Source of the DNA: Roseibium aggregatum
GTDB taxonomy: Bacteria > Pseudomonadota > Alphaproteobacteria > Rhizobiales > Stappiaceae
Direction of reading: 5' to 3'
Assembly: GCF_017309185.1 (NCBI RefSeq)
Contig: NZ_JAEKJZ010000007.1
Span: forward strand, 1-64,000
DNA length: 64,000 nucleotides
The notes under the pieces are model-generated. The model was not told the DNA's origin. It made no database searches and saw only the letters and a list, made by a program, of their open reading frames with translations. Positions 15,971 to 23,997 of the stretch are shown here, piece by piece. The position numbers and the translations under genes are program-made. Every line of letters starts with the position of its first letter. The first letter of the stretch is position 1.

Positions 15971-17803
15971 CTAGCTCAGCATACCCCGCCCGTGTCCGAT
16001 CGCCGACTGCATCGTCTTGACCACCACAAAGGCGTCCCTGAGATGACTGCGCTCGAAGTCCGACAGAGTTGACGGCTGCAGGAAATTGTCGGGCGGCAGG
16101 TCCTGCTTGATCAACCCGGCCTGGTGCTCGAGGCGGCTTTCGGCGATCAGGTCGTAGGCATCCAGAAGATCGCTCGCCCCGGACTGGCTGAGCTGCCCGT
16201 TCTCGCGGGCGGCGACCAGCCGCGCGCGTGTGTTGACGGCGCCGATTTGCGATCTCAGGGCATGGATTCGCGCCAGATCGACGACAGGCACCACGCCGTT
16301 GTGTTTCATGTCCAGCGTGTTCTTGTGCTCGCCCGAGCGTATCGTCGCAAGACCGCGCAGCAGACTGAGAGGAGGCGAATGCTTCAGCGAATTGCTGATC
16401 ATGTGGGCGACGAAGATGGAATTCTCGCTCGCCGCCTTCAGCGTGGTGTCCTGCAAATTGTCGAACAGCGCGGTCTGGCCTCCGATGGGGCGGAGGTCGA
16501 ACATGACCGAGCTCAGCATCTGCGCTTCTGGGTCGGGCTTGTCGATCCATCCCTTGAAATACTCTTTCCAGACCCTGACCGGCTGACGCCAGCGCGCGTT
16601 CGTCGCCATCATGTCGCCGGGGCAATACACATAGCCGCAGGTGTTGAGCCCGTCTGACACATAGGCGGCCAGATCGGCGAAATACCCGTCCCGGTCGACG
16701 TCGCTGACACTGTCGTCCAGAAACAGGCAATTGTCCTGATCGCTCACACCCGTCTGTTCCTGCCGCCCCTGGGATCCGCAGGCAAGCCAGAGATAGGGGA
16801 CCGGAGGCAGACCGAGCTTTTCTTCTGCAAGCGCCAGCAGGCGCCGGGTCGTGGCATCGGCAATATCCGTGATCAGACGGGTGACGATGTCATGGCGGCT
16901 GCCTCCTGCGACAAGCTGAACCAGCAGCTTGGGAATGCCGGCGGTCACTTTCGCCATCTCCTCCGCGGAGCTTGCATGGGCGATTTCGCTGACGAGATTG
17001 GCTGAACTGACCGCCTGGAAGCGGGTCAGATCGGTCTGGGTGACCATCCCGACCAGGCGTCCGGCCTCGACAATCGGCACGTGACCGATACGGCGCTCCA
17101 TCATGAGATGTAGAATGTCGGAGCCGATAGAGGAAGGCGGCAGGGTGAGCAGACCGGTGGACATCACCTCCCTGACCGGGGTGCTTACGGCGAGCCCCTC
17201 GGCGATCACCTTGCCGGAAAGGTCGCGCGTCGTGACAATGCCCAGCAAGGCGCCGTCTGCGTCCGTTACGCAGAGCGAAGAGACTCGCTTGTCGCGCATC
17301 TGGCGGGCGGCTTCCTGGACACTCGCGTCCGGCTGGCAGGTGATCGGCGTTGCGGCCATAAGCGTCTCGGCCAGGCTGGTGGCGAGGTCGTTCGCGCGTG
17401 GTTGCGTCGTTTTTCCGGCACGGTCGAAAAACCGCGCAACGGTTCTGTACTCGGCGATAAGCTCCCGGACCAGGCCATGGGGCAGCACAAGCAGGATGCT
17501 GTCGTCCTGAGACCGCGCGTTGGTGGCAGCGGTTCCGTCCCGCAACAATCCGCGTTCGCCAAAGGAGTTCCGAGGCCCCAGTTGACTGACAACTTCCCCG
17601 TTTTGATCGGTGATTTCCACCGCGCCGTCGTAGATGAGGAAAATCCCGGGCAGTTCTTCGCCGAATTCATAGATGCGCTCGCCACTGTCGGCTTTTCGAG
17701 GCTCGAACTCGTTAGCCAGTTGGACCTGCCGGTCCTGCGGCAGGGAATCGTAAGGGTGAACGGTGCTGAGAAACCGAAGGATCTGCTCGGGCGTCAATGG
17801 CAT
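15971..17803 (-). CDS. cNMP-binding / CBS / DUF294 nucleotidyltransferase-like signal protein (610 aa)
   Basis: Domain order: a cyclic-nucleotide-binding-like domain (about residues 17-130, with GERIYEFGEELPGIFLIYDG and GERGLL), a CBS pair (about 165-285, with RVSSLCVTDADGALLGIVTT and RRIGHVPIVE), then DUF294 with the nucleotidyltransferase signature GSQGRQEQTGVSDQDN at about 345, and a helical DUF294_C domain. The fold is GlnD-like, so it may modify or sense a partner protein or bind adenylate nucleotides. It is downstream of the SSS symporter but separated by a terminator-like hairpin. In many proteobacteria this gene type is linked to acetate permease and acetyl-CoA synthetase. Confidence 0.8.
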   Translation of the reverse strand: MPLTPEQILRFLSTVHPYDSLPQDRQVQLANEFEPRKADSGERIYEFGEELPGIFLIYDGAVEITDQNGEVVSQLGPRNSFGERGLLRDGTAATNARSQDDSILLVLPHGLVRELIAEYRTVARFFDRAGKTTQPRANDLATSLAETLMAATPITCQPDASVQEAARQMRDKRVSSLCVTDADGALLGIVTTRDLSGKVIAEGLAVSTPVREVMSTGLLTLPPSSIGSDILHLMMERRIGHVPIVEAGRLVGMVTQTDLTRFQAVSSANLVSEIAHASSAEEMAKVTAGIPKLLVQLVAGGSRHDIVTRLITDIADATTRRLLALAEEKLGLPPVPYLWLACGSQGRQEQTGVSDQDNCLFLDDSVSDVDRDGYFADLAAYVSDGLNTCGYVYCPGDMMATNARWRQPVRVWKEYFKGWIDKPDPEAQMLSSVMFDLRPIGGQTALFDNLQDTTLKAASENSIFVAHMISNSLKHSPPLSLLRGLATIRSGEHKNTLDMKHNGVVPVVDLARIHALRSQIGAVNTRARLVAARENGQLSQSGASDLLDAYDLIAESRLEHQAGLIKQDLPPDNFLQPSTLSDFERSHLRDAFVVVKTMQSAIGHGRGMLS

Positions 17804-17823
17804 GTGAACGGCCTCGATAAATA

Positions 17824-17855
17824 AGGAAAATCCTGCCCGGACGAGCCGGGCAGGA
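17824..17855 (-). terminator. Intrinsic terminator after the SSS symporter gene
   Basis: On the minus strand TCCTGCCCGG - CTCGT - CCGGGCAGGA is followed directly by TTTTCCTTATTT. A second GC-rich hairpin without a T-run (arms near 17905 and 17930) lies between it and the symporter stop at 17946. It would end or reduce readthrough into the DUF294 gene. Confidence 0.75.
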
Positions 17856-17945
17856 CATGCTCGTGAGACGAAACACTCTCACAAGGATCGAACACGTGTC
17901 AGGCACCGCCTCCCCGTAAAGTCACGGGAAGGCGGATACCGGAAC

Positions 17946-19733
17946 CTAGTGGTCCTGCGCGGCCCCCGCACCCCGGGGGATACGAACGCTTTCGACAAGA
18001 TCCTTGATCGCCTGCGGGGTTTCCTTGGTCATTCCGGCGACAACATAGGCCACCGCGAAGTTGACCGCCGCCCCGATCGCGCCGAACGAGGTCGACTTGA
18101 TCGGTCCGAGCAGCGGATCGGCGTCCGTGAAGCTGTTGGTTCCGGGAATGAAGAACCAACCCTTGTGCAGGAAGATATAGACAAGCGTCACGATCAGGCC
18201 CGCCAGCATGCCTGCAACGGCTCCGGTGTTGTTGATGCGGGTCGAGAAGATCCCCATCATCAGCGCCGGGAAGATCGAGGCCGCCGCCAGTCCGAAGGCC
18301 AGAGCCACCGTCTGCGCCGCGAAGCCCGGTGGGTTCAGACCCAGATAGGTGGCAATGGCGATTGCAACCGCCATGGCAATCCGGGCGGACAGAAGTTCTG
18401 CTCGCTCCGAAATCTGCGGGTTGATCGCCCCCTTGATCAGGTCATGACTGACCGCCGACGAAATGGCGAGCAACAGCCCGGCCGCAGTAGAAAGCGCCGC
18501 CGCCAGACCGCCGGCCGCCACGAGGCCGATCACCCAGCTTGGCAGATTGGCGATCTCCGGATTGGCGAGAACCAGGATATCGCGGTTGAAGTTGGTCAGT
18601 TCGTTGCCTTTCCAGCCTTTCTCCTCGGCGACCGCCTGCATGTTTGCGTTCTTGTCGTTGTAGTACTGGATCTTGCCGTCGCCGTTCTTGTCTTCCCATC
18701 CGAGAAGACCGGTCTTCTGCCAGGTGTCCATCCAGTCGTAGCGCGGATCGTCCGCGATCTGCTCGACCGTCACCGCACCGCCTTCGATACCGCCGTTCGG
18801 CCACATCATGTCGGTGATGTTGAGACGTGCCATCGCACCGACCGCTGGAGCCGTGATGTAAAGCAGGGCGATGAAGACCAGGGCCCAGCCAGCCGACCAG
18901 CGTGCGTCCGAAACCTTCGGCACGGTGAAGAAGCGCATGATCACATGCGGCAGACCGGCGGTACCGATCATCAGCGACAGGGTGAAGAGCACCATATTCA
19001 GCGTGTCGGCGTGGTGGGCCGTATAGGAACTGAAGCCCAGCTCGGTCACGACCTGGTCAAGCTTGGTCAGAAGCGGCATGCCACTGGCGACATCATCGCC
19101 GAAGAGGCCGAGACCCGGGATCGGGTTGCCGGTCAGTTGCAGCGAAATGAAGACTGCGGGAATGGTATAGGCGGTGATCAGCACGACGTACTGCGCCACC
19201 TGGGTGTAGGTCACCCCTTTCATGCCGCCGAACACGGCATAGGCGAACACCACACAGGCGCCGATCAGAAGACCCGTCGTATTGTCCACTTCCAGGAAGC
19301 GTCCGAAGGCCACGCCGACACCGGTCATCTGACCGATCACGTAGGTCGTGGAGGCCACGATCAGGCAGACAACCGCCACGATCCGCGCCGTCTGGCTGTA
19401 GAACCGGTCACCGATGAATTCGGACACCGTGAACTTGCCGAACTTGCGCAGGTAGGGAGCAAGCAGCAACGCCAGAAGCACATAACCGCCGGTCCAGCCC
19501 ATCAGGAACGAGCTGTTGTCATAACCGGTGAAGGCGATCAGGCCGGCCATGGAAATGAAGGAAGCCGCTGACATCCAGTCGGCGGCGGTCGCCATGCCGT
19601 TGGTGACCGGGTGAACGCCCCGCCCCGCGGCATAGAATTCGGAGGTCGAGCCAGCGCGGGCCCAGATTGCGATGCCGATGTAGAGCGCGAAAGAGCCACC
19701 CACGAACAGCAAGTTGATTGTAAACTGATCCAT
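17946..19733 (-). CDS. Sodium:solute symporter, ActP-like subfamily (595 aa)
   Basis: A large permease with about 13-14 membrane helices, matching the SSS family: GRGVHPVTNGMATAADWMSA followed by ASFISMAG, FIGDRFYSQTARI, and GGMKGVTYTQVAQYVVLITA. The hydrophilic insertion at about residues 320-380 (WEDKNGDGKIQYYNDKNANM) is typical of the subfamily that pairs with a DUF4212 subunit rather than of E. coli ActP itself. Likely substrate: acetate or another short monocarboxylate, with Na+. It is coupled to the DUF4212 gene 14 bases upstream. Followed by a terminator at 17824-17855. Confidence 0.85.
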   Translation of the reverse strand: MDQFTINLLFVGGSFALYIGIAIWARAGSTSEFYAAGRGVHPVTNGMATAADWMSAASFISMAGLIAFTGYDNSSFLMGWTGGYVLLALLLAPYLRKFGKFTVSEFIGDRFYSQTARIVAVVCLIVASTTYVIGQMTGVGVAFGRFLEVDNTTGLLIGACVVFAYAVFGGMKGVTYTQVAQYVVLITAYTIPAVFISLQLTGNPIPGLGLFGDDVASGMPLLTKLDQVVTELGFSSYTAHHADTLNMVLFTLSLMIGTAGLPHVIMRFFTVPKVSDARWSAGWALVFIALLYITAPAVGAMARLNITDMMWPNGGIEGGAVTVEQIADDPRYDWMDTWQKTGLLGWEDKNGDGKIQYYNDKNANMQAVAEEKGWKGNELTNFNRDILVLANPEIANLPSWVIGLVAAGGLAAALSTAAGLLLAISSAVSHDLIKGAINPQISERAELLSARIAMAVAIAIATYLGLNPPGFAAQTVALAFGLAAASIFPALMMGIFSTRINNTGAVAGMLAGLIVTLVYIFLHKGWFFIPGTNSFTDADPLLGPIKSTSFGAIGAAVNFAVAYVVAGMTKETPQAIKDLVESVRIPRGAGAAQDH

Positions 19734-19747
19734 CTCTGCCGACGTCC

Positions 19748-20008
19748 TTATTCTTCGTCCACGCCGTGTTCACGGTCCAGCCTGTTCATGCGCCAGGCGT
19801 AAAAAAAGATGATGGCCAGGAAGACCAGGATCGATCCTTGCTGGGCGAACCAGAAACCGAGATCCGTTCCCCCGACGCTGATCCCGCTCAACAGCGGACG
19901 CAGCAGGATGCCGAATCCAAAGGATACCAGCGCCCAGATAATGAGGCTGACGACGATAATGCGCATATTGGCTGACCAATAGGCGTTGTTGGATGAGTTT
20001 TCGGACAT
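19748..20008 (-). CDS. DUF4212 small subunit of the sodium symporter (86 aa)
   Basis: Two membrane helices (about residues 15-38 and 50-70) with the family's AYWSANMRI start, GFGILLRPLL, and the end YAWRMNRLDREHGVDEE. DUF4212 proteins are small partners of SSS permeases and are almost always encoded just ahead of them, as here. ATG 20008 is preceded by GGAGGAGAC. It is the first gene of the symporter transcript. Confidence 0.9.
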   Translation of the reverse strand: MSENSSNNAYWSANMRIIVVSLIIWALVSFGFGILLRPLLSGISVGGTDLGFWFAQQGSILVFLAIIFFYAWRMNRLDREHGVDEE

Positions 20009-20602
20009 ATGTCTCCTCCGCTTAAGATCAGCCTTGCCGCAACGGCTGAACGGGCCACGATATCAGTCCGTTGGAAAAACCGGGATCCCGACCGGTATCC
20101 GCCCTGAATCCCGCCCGGCCTTCCGTCGCGCGGGTCTCACTCCAAGGACCTTCCCGCCCCGGCCATGACCCGAAGGCCATTCGCTGGACCGTGAAACGCC
20201 TAGGAAAACAATTTGAGGGTATCGCCGGTTTCCCCAGAACTGACTTGGGAACACTATCAGCAACTTATGGGTACACAAGGCTACTTAGAATTAATAGACT
20301 TAGGTATGAAAGACCTATGTCGTAAGCGCTTAAACCAACTTGCGCTTCCGTAAAAGAGCCAGGGATGCACTTTCGGAAACGGCATTCAGACGTCCTTGGA
20401 TACGGACAAATGACAGTCGGTTTCAAGGTCAATCACGAAAAAGCCGCCTTGAGAGTTTTGACAATAAATCATGAACTCAAAGAGCGGCGGGCATATCTTG
20501 CGACGATCGGACCCGGACGATGCTTTCTTGGCGTATCCAGGACTTGCAATCCCGTGTCCACTCCTGCCTTATGCGCCCAACTACAGGAGGAAAACCGGGC
20601 AC
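20009..20602. other. Divergent intergenic region (symporter / pncB)
   Basis: About 590 bases without a supported gene. It must hold the promoters of both neighbours. TTTTGACAATAAATC near 20457 contains a TTGACA-like box pointing to pncB, but the -10 is unclear. The 20240-20340 stretch is AT-richer. The open frame running into pncB from 20471 lacks a ribosome site. Confidence 0.4.
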
Positions 20603-21895
20603 ATGGTCGATATTTCTACCCGCGTCTATAATCACAAATGGAAGATCGACCCGATCGTCCGTTCTCTCATCGACACGGATTTCTACAAGCTGCTGATGTG
20701 CCAGTCGGTGTTCCGCAACAAGCCGGACACCTCCGTGACCTTCTCTCTGATCAATCGCTCCACCGATATCCGGCTCGCCGAAATGGTCGACGAGGGCGAA
20801 CTGCGCGAGCAGCTCGATCATGTGCGCTCCTTGTCGCTCAGGCGCGGTGAAAGCACCTGGATGCGCGGCAACATGTTTTACGGCAAGCGCCAGATGTTCC
20901 GCTCGGATTTCATGGAGTGGTTCGAGAACCTGCGTCTGCCGGCCTACGAGCTCGAAAAGCGCGACGGCCAGTATGAACTCACCTTCGAAGGCTCCTGGCC
21001 GGAGGTCATGCTTTGGGAAATCCCGGCCCTGGCGATCCTCATGGAATTGCGGTCCCGCGCGGTGCTCAACTCCATGAAAAAATTCGAGCTTCAGATCCTC
21101 TATGCCCGAGCCATGACCAAGCTCTGGGAAAAGATTGAGCGCCTGCAACCGCTGCAAGAACTGAAGATCGCCGATTTCGGGACCCGCCGCCGCCATTCCT
21201 ATTTGTGGCAGGACTGGTGCGTTCAGGCCATGATCGAAGGTCTGGGCGACAAGTTCTCGGGCACCTCGAACTGCCACATCGCCATGCAGCGGGATCTGGA
21301 GGCCGTCGGCACCAATGCCCATGAGCTCCCAATGATCTACTCCGCCCTGGCCGAAACGGACGACCGGCTTGCCGAAGCTCCCTATGACGTCTTGCGCGAC
21401 TGGCATGAGGAGCATGAAGGCAATCTGCGCATTATCCTGCCGGACACCTACGGCACGGAGGGGTTTCTCAAACACGCCCCCGACTGGCTTGCCGGCTGGA
21501 CGGGAATTCGCATCGATTCAGGCGACCCGGCCGAAGGAGCCGAAACCGCGATCGGCTGGTGGAAATCCAAGGGCGAAGATCCGGCGAAAAAACTCGTCAT
21601 TTTCTCCGACGGGCTGGACACGGACAAGATCATCGAACTGCATGAACAATTCTCCGGCCGCGTCCGCATTTCCTTCGGTTGGGGAACGCTTCTGACCAAC
21701 GACTTCCGCGGCCTCACCGCCAACGACGCCCTCGCCCCCTTTTCCCTGGTCTGCAAGGCGATCTCCGCGAACGGAAAGCCGACGGTGAAGCTCAGCGACA
21801 ATCCGAACAAGGCGATCGGACCGGAAAGCGAGGTCGAACGCTACAAACGTGTCTTCGGTGTCGGCGAACAGGAGCTGATGGAGGTCGTGGTTTAG
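20603..21895 (+). CDS. pncB: Nicotinate phosphoribosyltransferase (430 aa)
   Basis: Converts nicotinate and PRPP to nicotinate mononucleotide in the NAD salvage pathway. The start region IVRSLIDTDFYKLLMCQ, the substrate-binding FGTRRRHSYLWQDW and FSGTSNCHIAM, and the barrel motifs RIDSGDP and FSDGLD are all present. Length about 430 fits PncB. The frame is open upstream to 20471, but ATG at 20603 with AGGAGG 12 bases before it gives the proper protein start (MVDISTRVYNHKW). A single gene; its downstream neighbour is convergent. Confidence 0.92.
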   Translation: MVDISTRVYNHKWKIDPIVRSLIDTDFYKLLMCQSVFRNKPDTSVTFSLINRSTDIRLAEMVDEGELREQLDHVRSLSLRRGESTWMRGNMFYGKRQMFRSDFMEWFENLRLPAYELEKRDGQYELTFEGSWPEVMLWEIPALAILMELRSRAVLNSMKKFELQILYARAMTKLWEKIERLQPLQELKIADFGTRRRHSYLWQDWCVQAMIEGLGDKFSGTSNCHIAMQRDLEAVGTNAHELPMIYSALAETDDRLAEAPYDVLRDWHEEHEGNLRIILPDTYGTEGFLKHAPDWLAGWTGIRIDSGDPAEGAETAIGWWKSKGEDPAKKLVIFSDGLDTDKIIELHEQFSGRVRISFGWGTLLTNDFRGLTANDALAPFSLVCKAISANGKPTVKLSDNPNKAIGPESEVERYKRVFGVGEQELMEVVV

Positions 21896-21925
21896 CAGAA
21901 ACCGCCAGGTCCGCCGCTGCCGGCG

Positions 21926-23089
21926 TCATTCCTCCAGCAAGTGCTCGTAGCGTTTGTCCGTCAGCGTCTTCAGGAAGGCGACAAGCGCGTCGATCCGCTT
22001 GGTGTCGAGCGCCGGCCCGTGCTCCAGCTCCTTCAGCGACAGATTGCCGTCGACTTCAGGCCCCCCCCAGGGCTCCCCGGTTTCCGGGTTGGTCTGGGCG
22101 CCGGAGGCCTTGCTGTTGTACTTGTTGTAGAAGACGACGGTCGTCCGCAGATCCTTGAAGACGCCGTTGTGCATGTAAGGACCCGTCACGGCGACATTGC
22201 GCAGGGTCGGAACCTTGAACTTGCCCAAGTGCTCCGGATCGGAAACCAGCGGATTGTTCACCAGCCCCGGATCGACAAACCCTTCTTCTTGACCGTTGAC
22301 CGCCCGTGCCGCCGCGTTCACCGGAATACCGATATTGTGATACTCGTAGTTCGAGAAGGTTTCTTCTCTGGAAACCTGGGACGTCTTGAGCTGGTGGCAC
22401 TGGTTGCAGTTGGTGAACTGCTGCGAGAAGAACAGAAGACGGCCCAGTTCCTCCTGATCGCTGAACTTCGCTTCGCCGCGCAGATAGCGGTCATATTTGG
22501 AATCGAAGGGCGCGAACAGGTCCGTTTCCTCGAAAGCTGCGAGGCTGGCCTTCATCGCTTCGTAGCCGGTTTCGTTATCGTCAAGGGTGCCCTCCCCGAA
22601 CAACGCGTCAATAGCCTTCACGTAAGCCGCATTTTCCTTCAGCCTGTCGACGACGGATGCCTTGTCGGGCATCCCCATTTCAACCGGATTGAGCGGCGGT
22701 CCACCGGCCTGGCCTTTGATGTCCGGCTCCCGGCCATCGAGAAACTGGCCACCGCGATAGTTGCCGTCCTCCATCCGGTGAAACTCCGGAGAAAATTTCG
22801 CGTAAGAAGCCGTCGGGGCATTCCGGTCTCCGAGCGAAACGCCGTCATCTCCGAGCGACACCGCCAGCCCGGCATCGGTCGGGCGCGGGTCGACAAACCC
22901 GAAATCCGGATTGTGGCACGTTGCGCAGGCCTGGGTCCGATTCTTCGACAGGTTCACATCGAAGAAAAGCGCCTCGCCCAGCGCCGCCTTTGTATCGAAG
23001 CTCTGGCCATCTTCCGCATACCCGGTGCCGCTTACAAGAACGGCAGCAGCCAGTCCGATCGCTGTTCCTGCGCAAGAGAACACCTTCAT
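21926..23089 (-). CDS. Di-haem cytochrome c peroxidase, periplasmic (387 aa)
   Basis: Reduces H2O2 to water in the periplasm using electrons from cytochrome c. A Sec signal (MKVFSCAG... to GTGYA) precedes two haem-c motifs: CATCH at residues 55-59 and CNQCH at 228-232. The family blocks NPVEMGMPDK and FKVPTLRNVAVTGPYMHNG are present. Start ATG 23089 has AAAGGAGA upstream; the frame extends to 23200 without signal-peptide character. A perfect FnrL-type box lies about 275 bases upstream (23364-23377), fitting microaerobic or anaerobic induction with a long leader. MauG-type relatives are an alternative, but the context is peroxidase. Confidence 0.88.
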   Translation of the reverse strand: MKVFSCAGTAIGLAAAVLVSGTGYAEDGQSFDTKAALGEALFFDVNLSKNRTQACATCHNPDFGFVDPRPTDAGLAVSLGDDGVSLGDRNAPTASYAKFSPEFHRMEDGNYRGGQFLDGREPDIKGQAGGPPLNPVEMGMPDKASVVDRLKENAAYVKAIDALFGEGTLDDNETGYEAMKASLAAFEETDLFAPFDSKYDRYLRGEAKFSDQEELGRLLFFSQQFTNCNQCHQLKTSQVSREETFSNYEYHNIGIPVNAAARAVNGQEEGFVDPGLVNNPLVSDPEHLGKFKVPTLRNVAVTGPYMHNGVFKDLRTTVVFYNKYNSKASGAQTNPETGEPWGGPEVDGNLSLKELEHGPALDTKRIDALVAFLKTLTDKRYEHLLEE

Positions 23090-23363
23090 CGTCGGTCTCC
23101 TTTTTGGTTGTCCGGCGCGCGGCGGTGCCGACAACAAGCGGCAGCACCGCCACATGCGTTTTTCCGGCAGGGCTTCATCCGCGCCGACCTTCCGCGCCAA
23201 TAAACGCCTTTGACCTCAAAAGCCAACCTCCCTCGCCAGGAAATCAAGACTTCGTCCGGTAAGCGCCGCTCTCTACGAAAGACAGGAATGCGTTCCTGCC
23301 GCCTTTGATATAGAACCGTACGGTTTCAAATTGTGAAGGTAGCACTCCACTTTTCAATCTAAA

Positions 23364-23377
23364 TTGACCGATATCAA
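23364..23377. promoter_or_regulatory. FnrL-type box TTGAC-CGAT-ATCAA
   Basis: A perfect match to TTGAY-N4-RTCAA. It lies between the HMA gene end and the cytochrome c peroxidase start, about 275 bases before the latter. FNR-type regulators respond to loss of oxygen, and cytochrome c peroxidase genes are classic targets. For a class II site the transcript would begin near 23329 on the minus strand. Confidence 0.7.
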
Positions 23378-23475
23378 TAAGCGTCCGGCAAGCGGACCAG
23401 GCAGCCGCTCTCGCGGGGGGCGTATTGCTGAAAATGGATAGGACGGAGCAAGTCCGCATTCGTCGACTGAGAGAT

Positions 23476-23922
23476 CTATCGCAAGCCGATTTTCATCGTG
23501 GTCAGCCCACGGTCCAGGGCGCGATTGATCAGCGTGTTCACAAGCGCCCTGCTGACGGCTTCGCCGACGGCGCGGGCAACCTTCGGCTGCACGCCGCGCG
23601 GGGTGTCCCCGGTGCGGGGGGTGGCGGCCGCTGCGGTGGGGCCCGCCGCGGTCTCGGCCCGGTGATTCAGCGATGACTTCGGGCAATGGCTGCAAATGAG
23701 GTCCATGATGCTGGTCAGCTGTCCGGTCGCCGTTGAGTAATAGACGATCACGGACGCCGCATGGCGGTTGATCTCTACTTCATCAACGCCTTGCAGCGCT
23801 CCGACCTCTGCCAGGAGCCTGTCAGCCATTTCCGGATCCCGGCGCAGAGCCTCCAGCTTGAAGCGGGCCCGCCCCGGCACATGATGTACGCAAGAGACCA
23901 CTTTGCGACCTCGACATTCCAT
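23476..23922 (-). CDS. HMA-like protein lacking CxxC, possible FezC-type ferrosome protein (148 aa)
   Basis: Residues 9-75 form a ferredoxin-like HMA_2 domain: CVHHVPGRARFKLEAL, then LQGVDEVEINRHAASVIVYY. It has no CxxC metal site; the conserved H-x-x-PGRxR motif is used instead, as also seen at the N-terminus of the ATPase upstream. The C-terminal half is Ala/Thr/Pro-rich, then a short amphipathic helix. Last gene of the 27.3-23.5 kb cluster. In ferrosome (fez) loci, FezC is an HMA-domain protein beside the P1B6-type ATPase FezB. The assignment is by layout and domain type only. A short hairpin (23941-23958) separates it from the ATPase gene. Confidence 0.6.
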   Translation of the reverse strand: MECRGRKVVSCVHHVPGRARFKLEALRRDPEMADRLLAEVGALQGVDEVEINRHAASVIVYYSTATGQLTSIMDLICSHCPKSSLNHRAETAAGPTAAAATPRTGDTPRGVQPKVARAVGEAVSRALVNTLINRALDRGLTTMKIGLR

Positions 23923-23940
23923 TCAGATCTCAAAGTTTGG

Positions 23941-23958
23941 CTATTTTGAAGAAAATAG
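23941..23958 (-). other. Short perfect hairpin between ATPase and HMA genes
   Basis: CTATTTT-GAAG-AAAATAG, seven-base arms with a four-base loop, in the 75-base gap. It is AT-rich and lacks a T-run, so it is more likely an mRNA processing or stability element than a terminator. Confidence 0.35.
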
Positions 23959-23997
23959 TCAAGTTTAATGGAAGCGATGTAGCGCAAATTCGTCCCT

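Noticed and set aside
17949-19571. A 540-codon plus-strand frame opposite the SSS symporter
   Set aside because: Antisense shadow; the translation is a low-complexity Arg/His/Asp mix while the symporter is clear.
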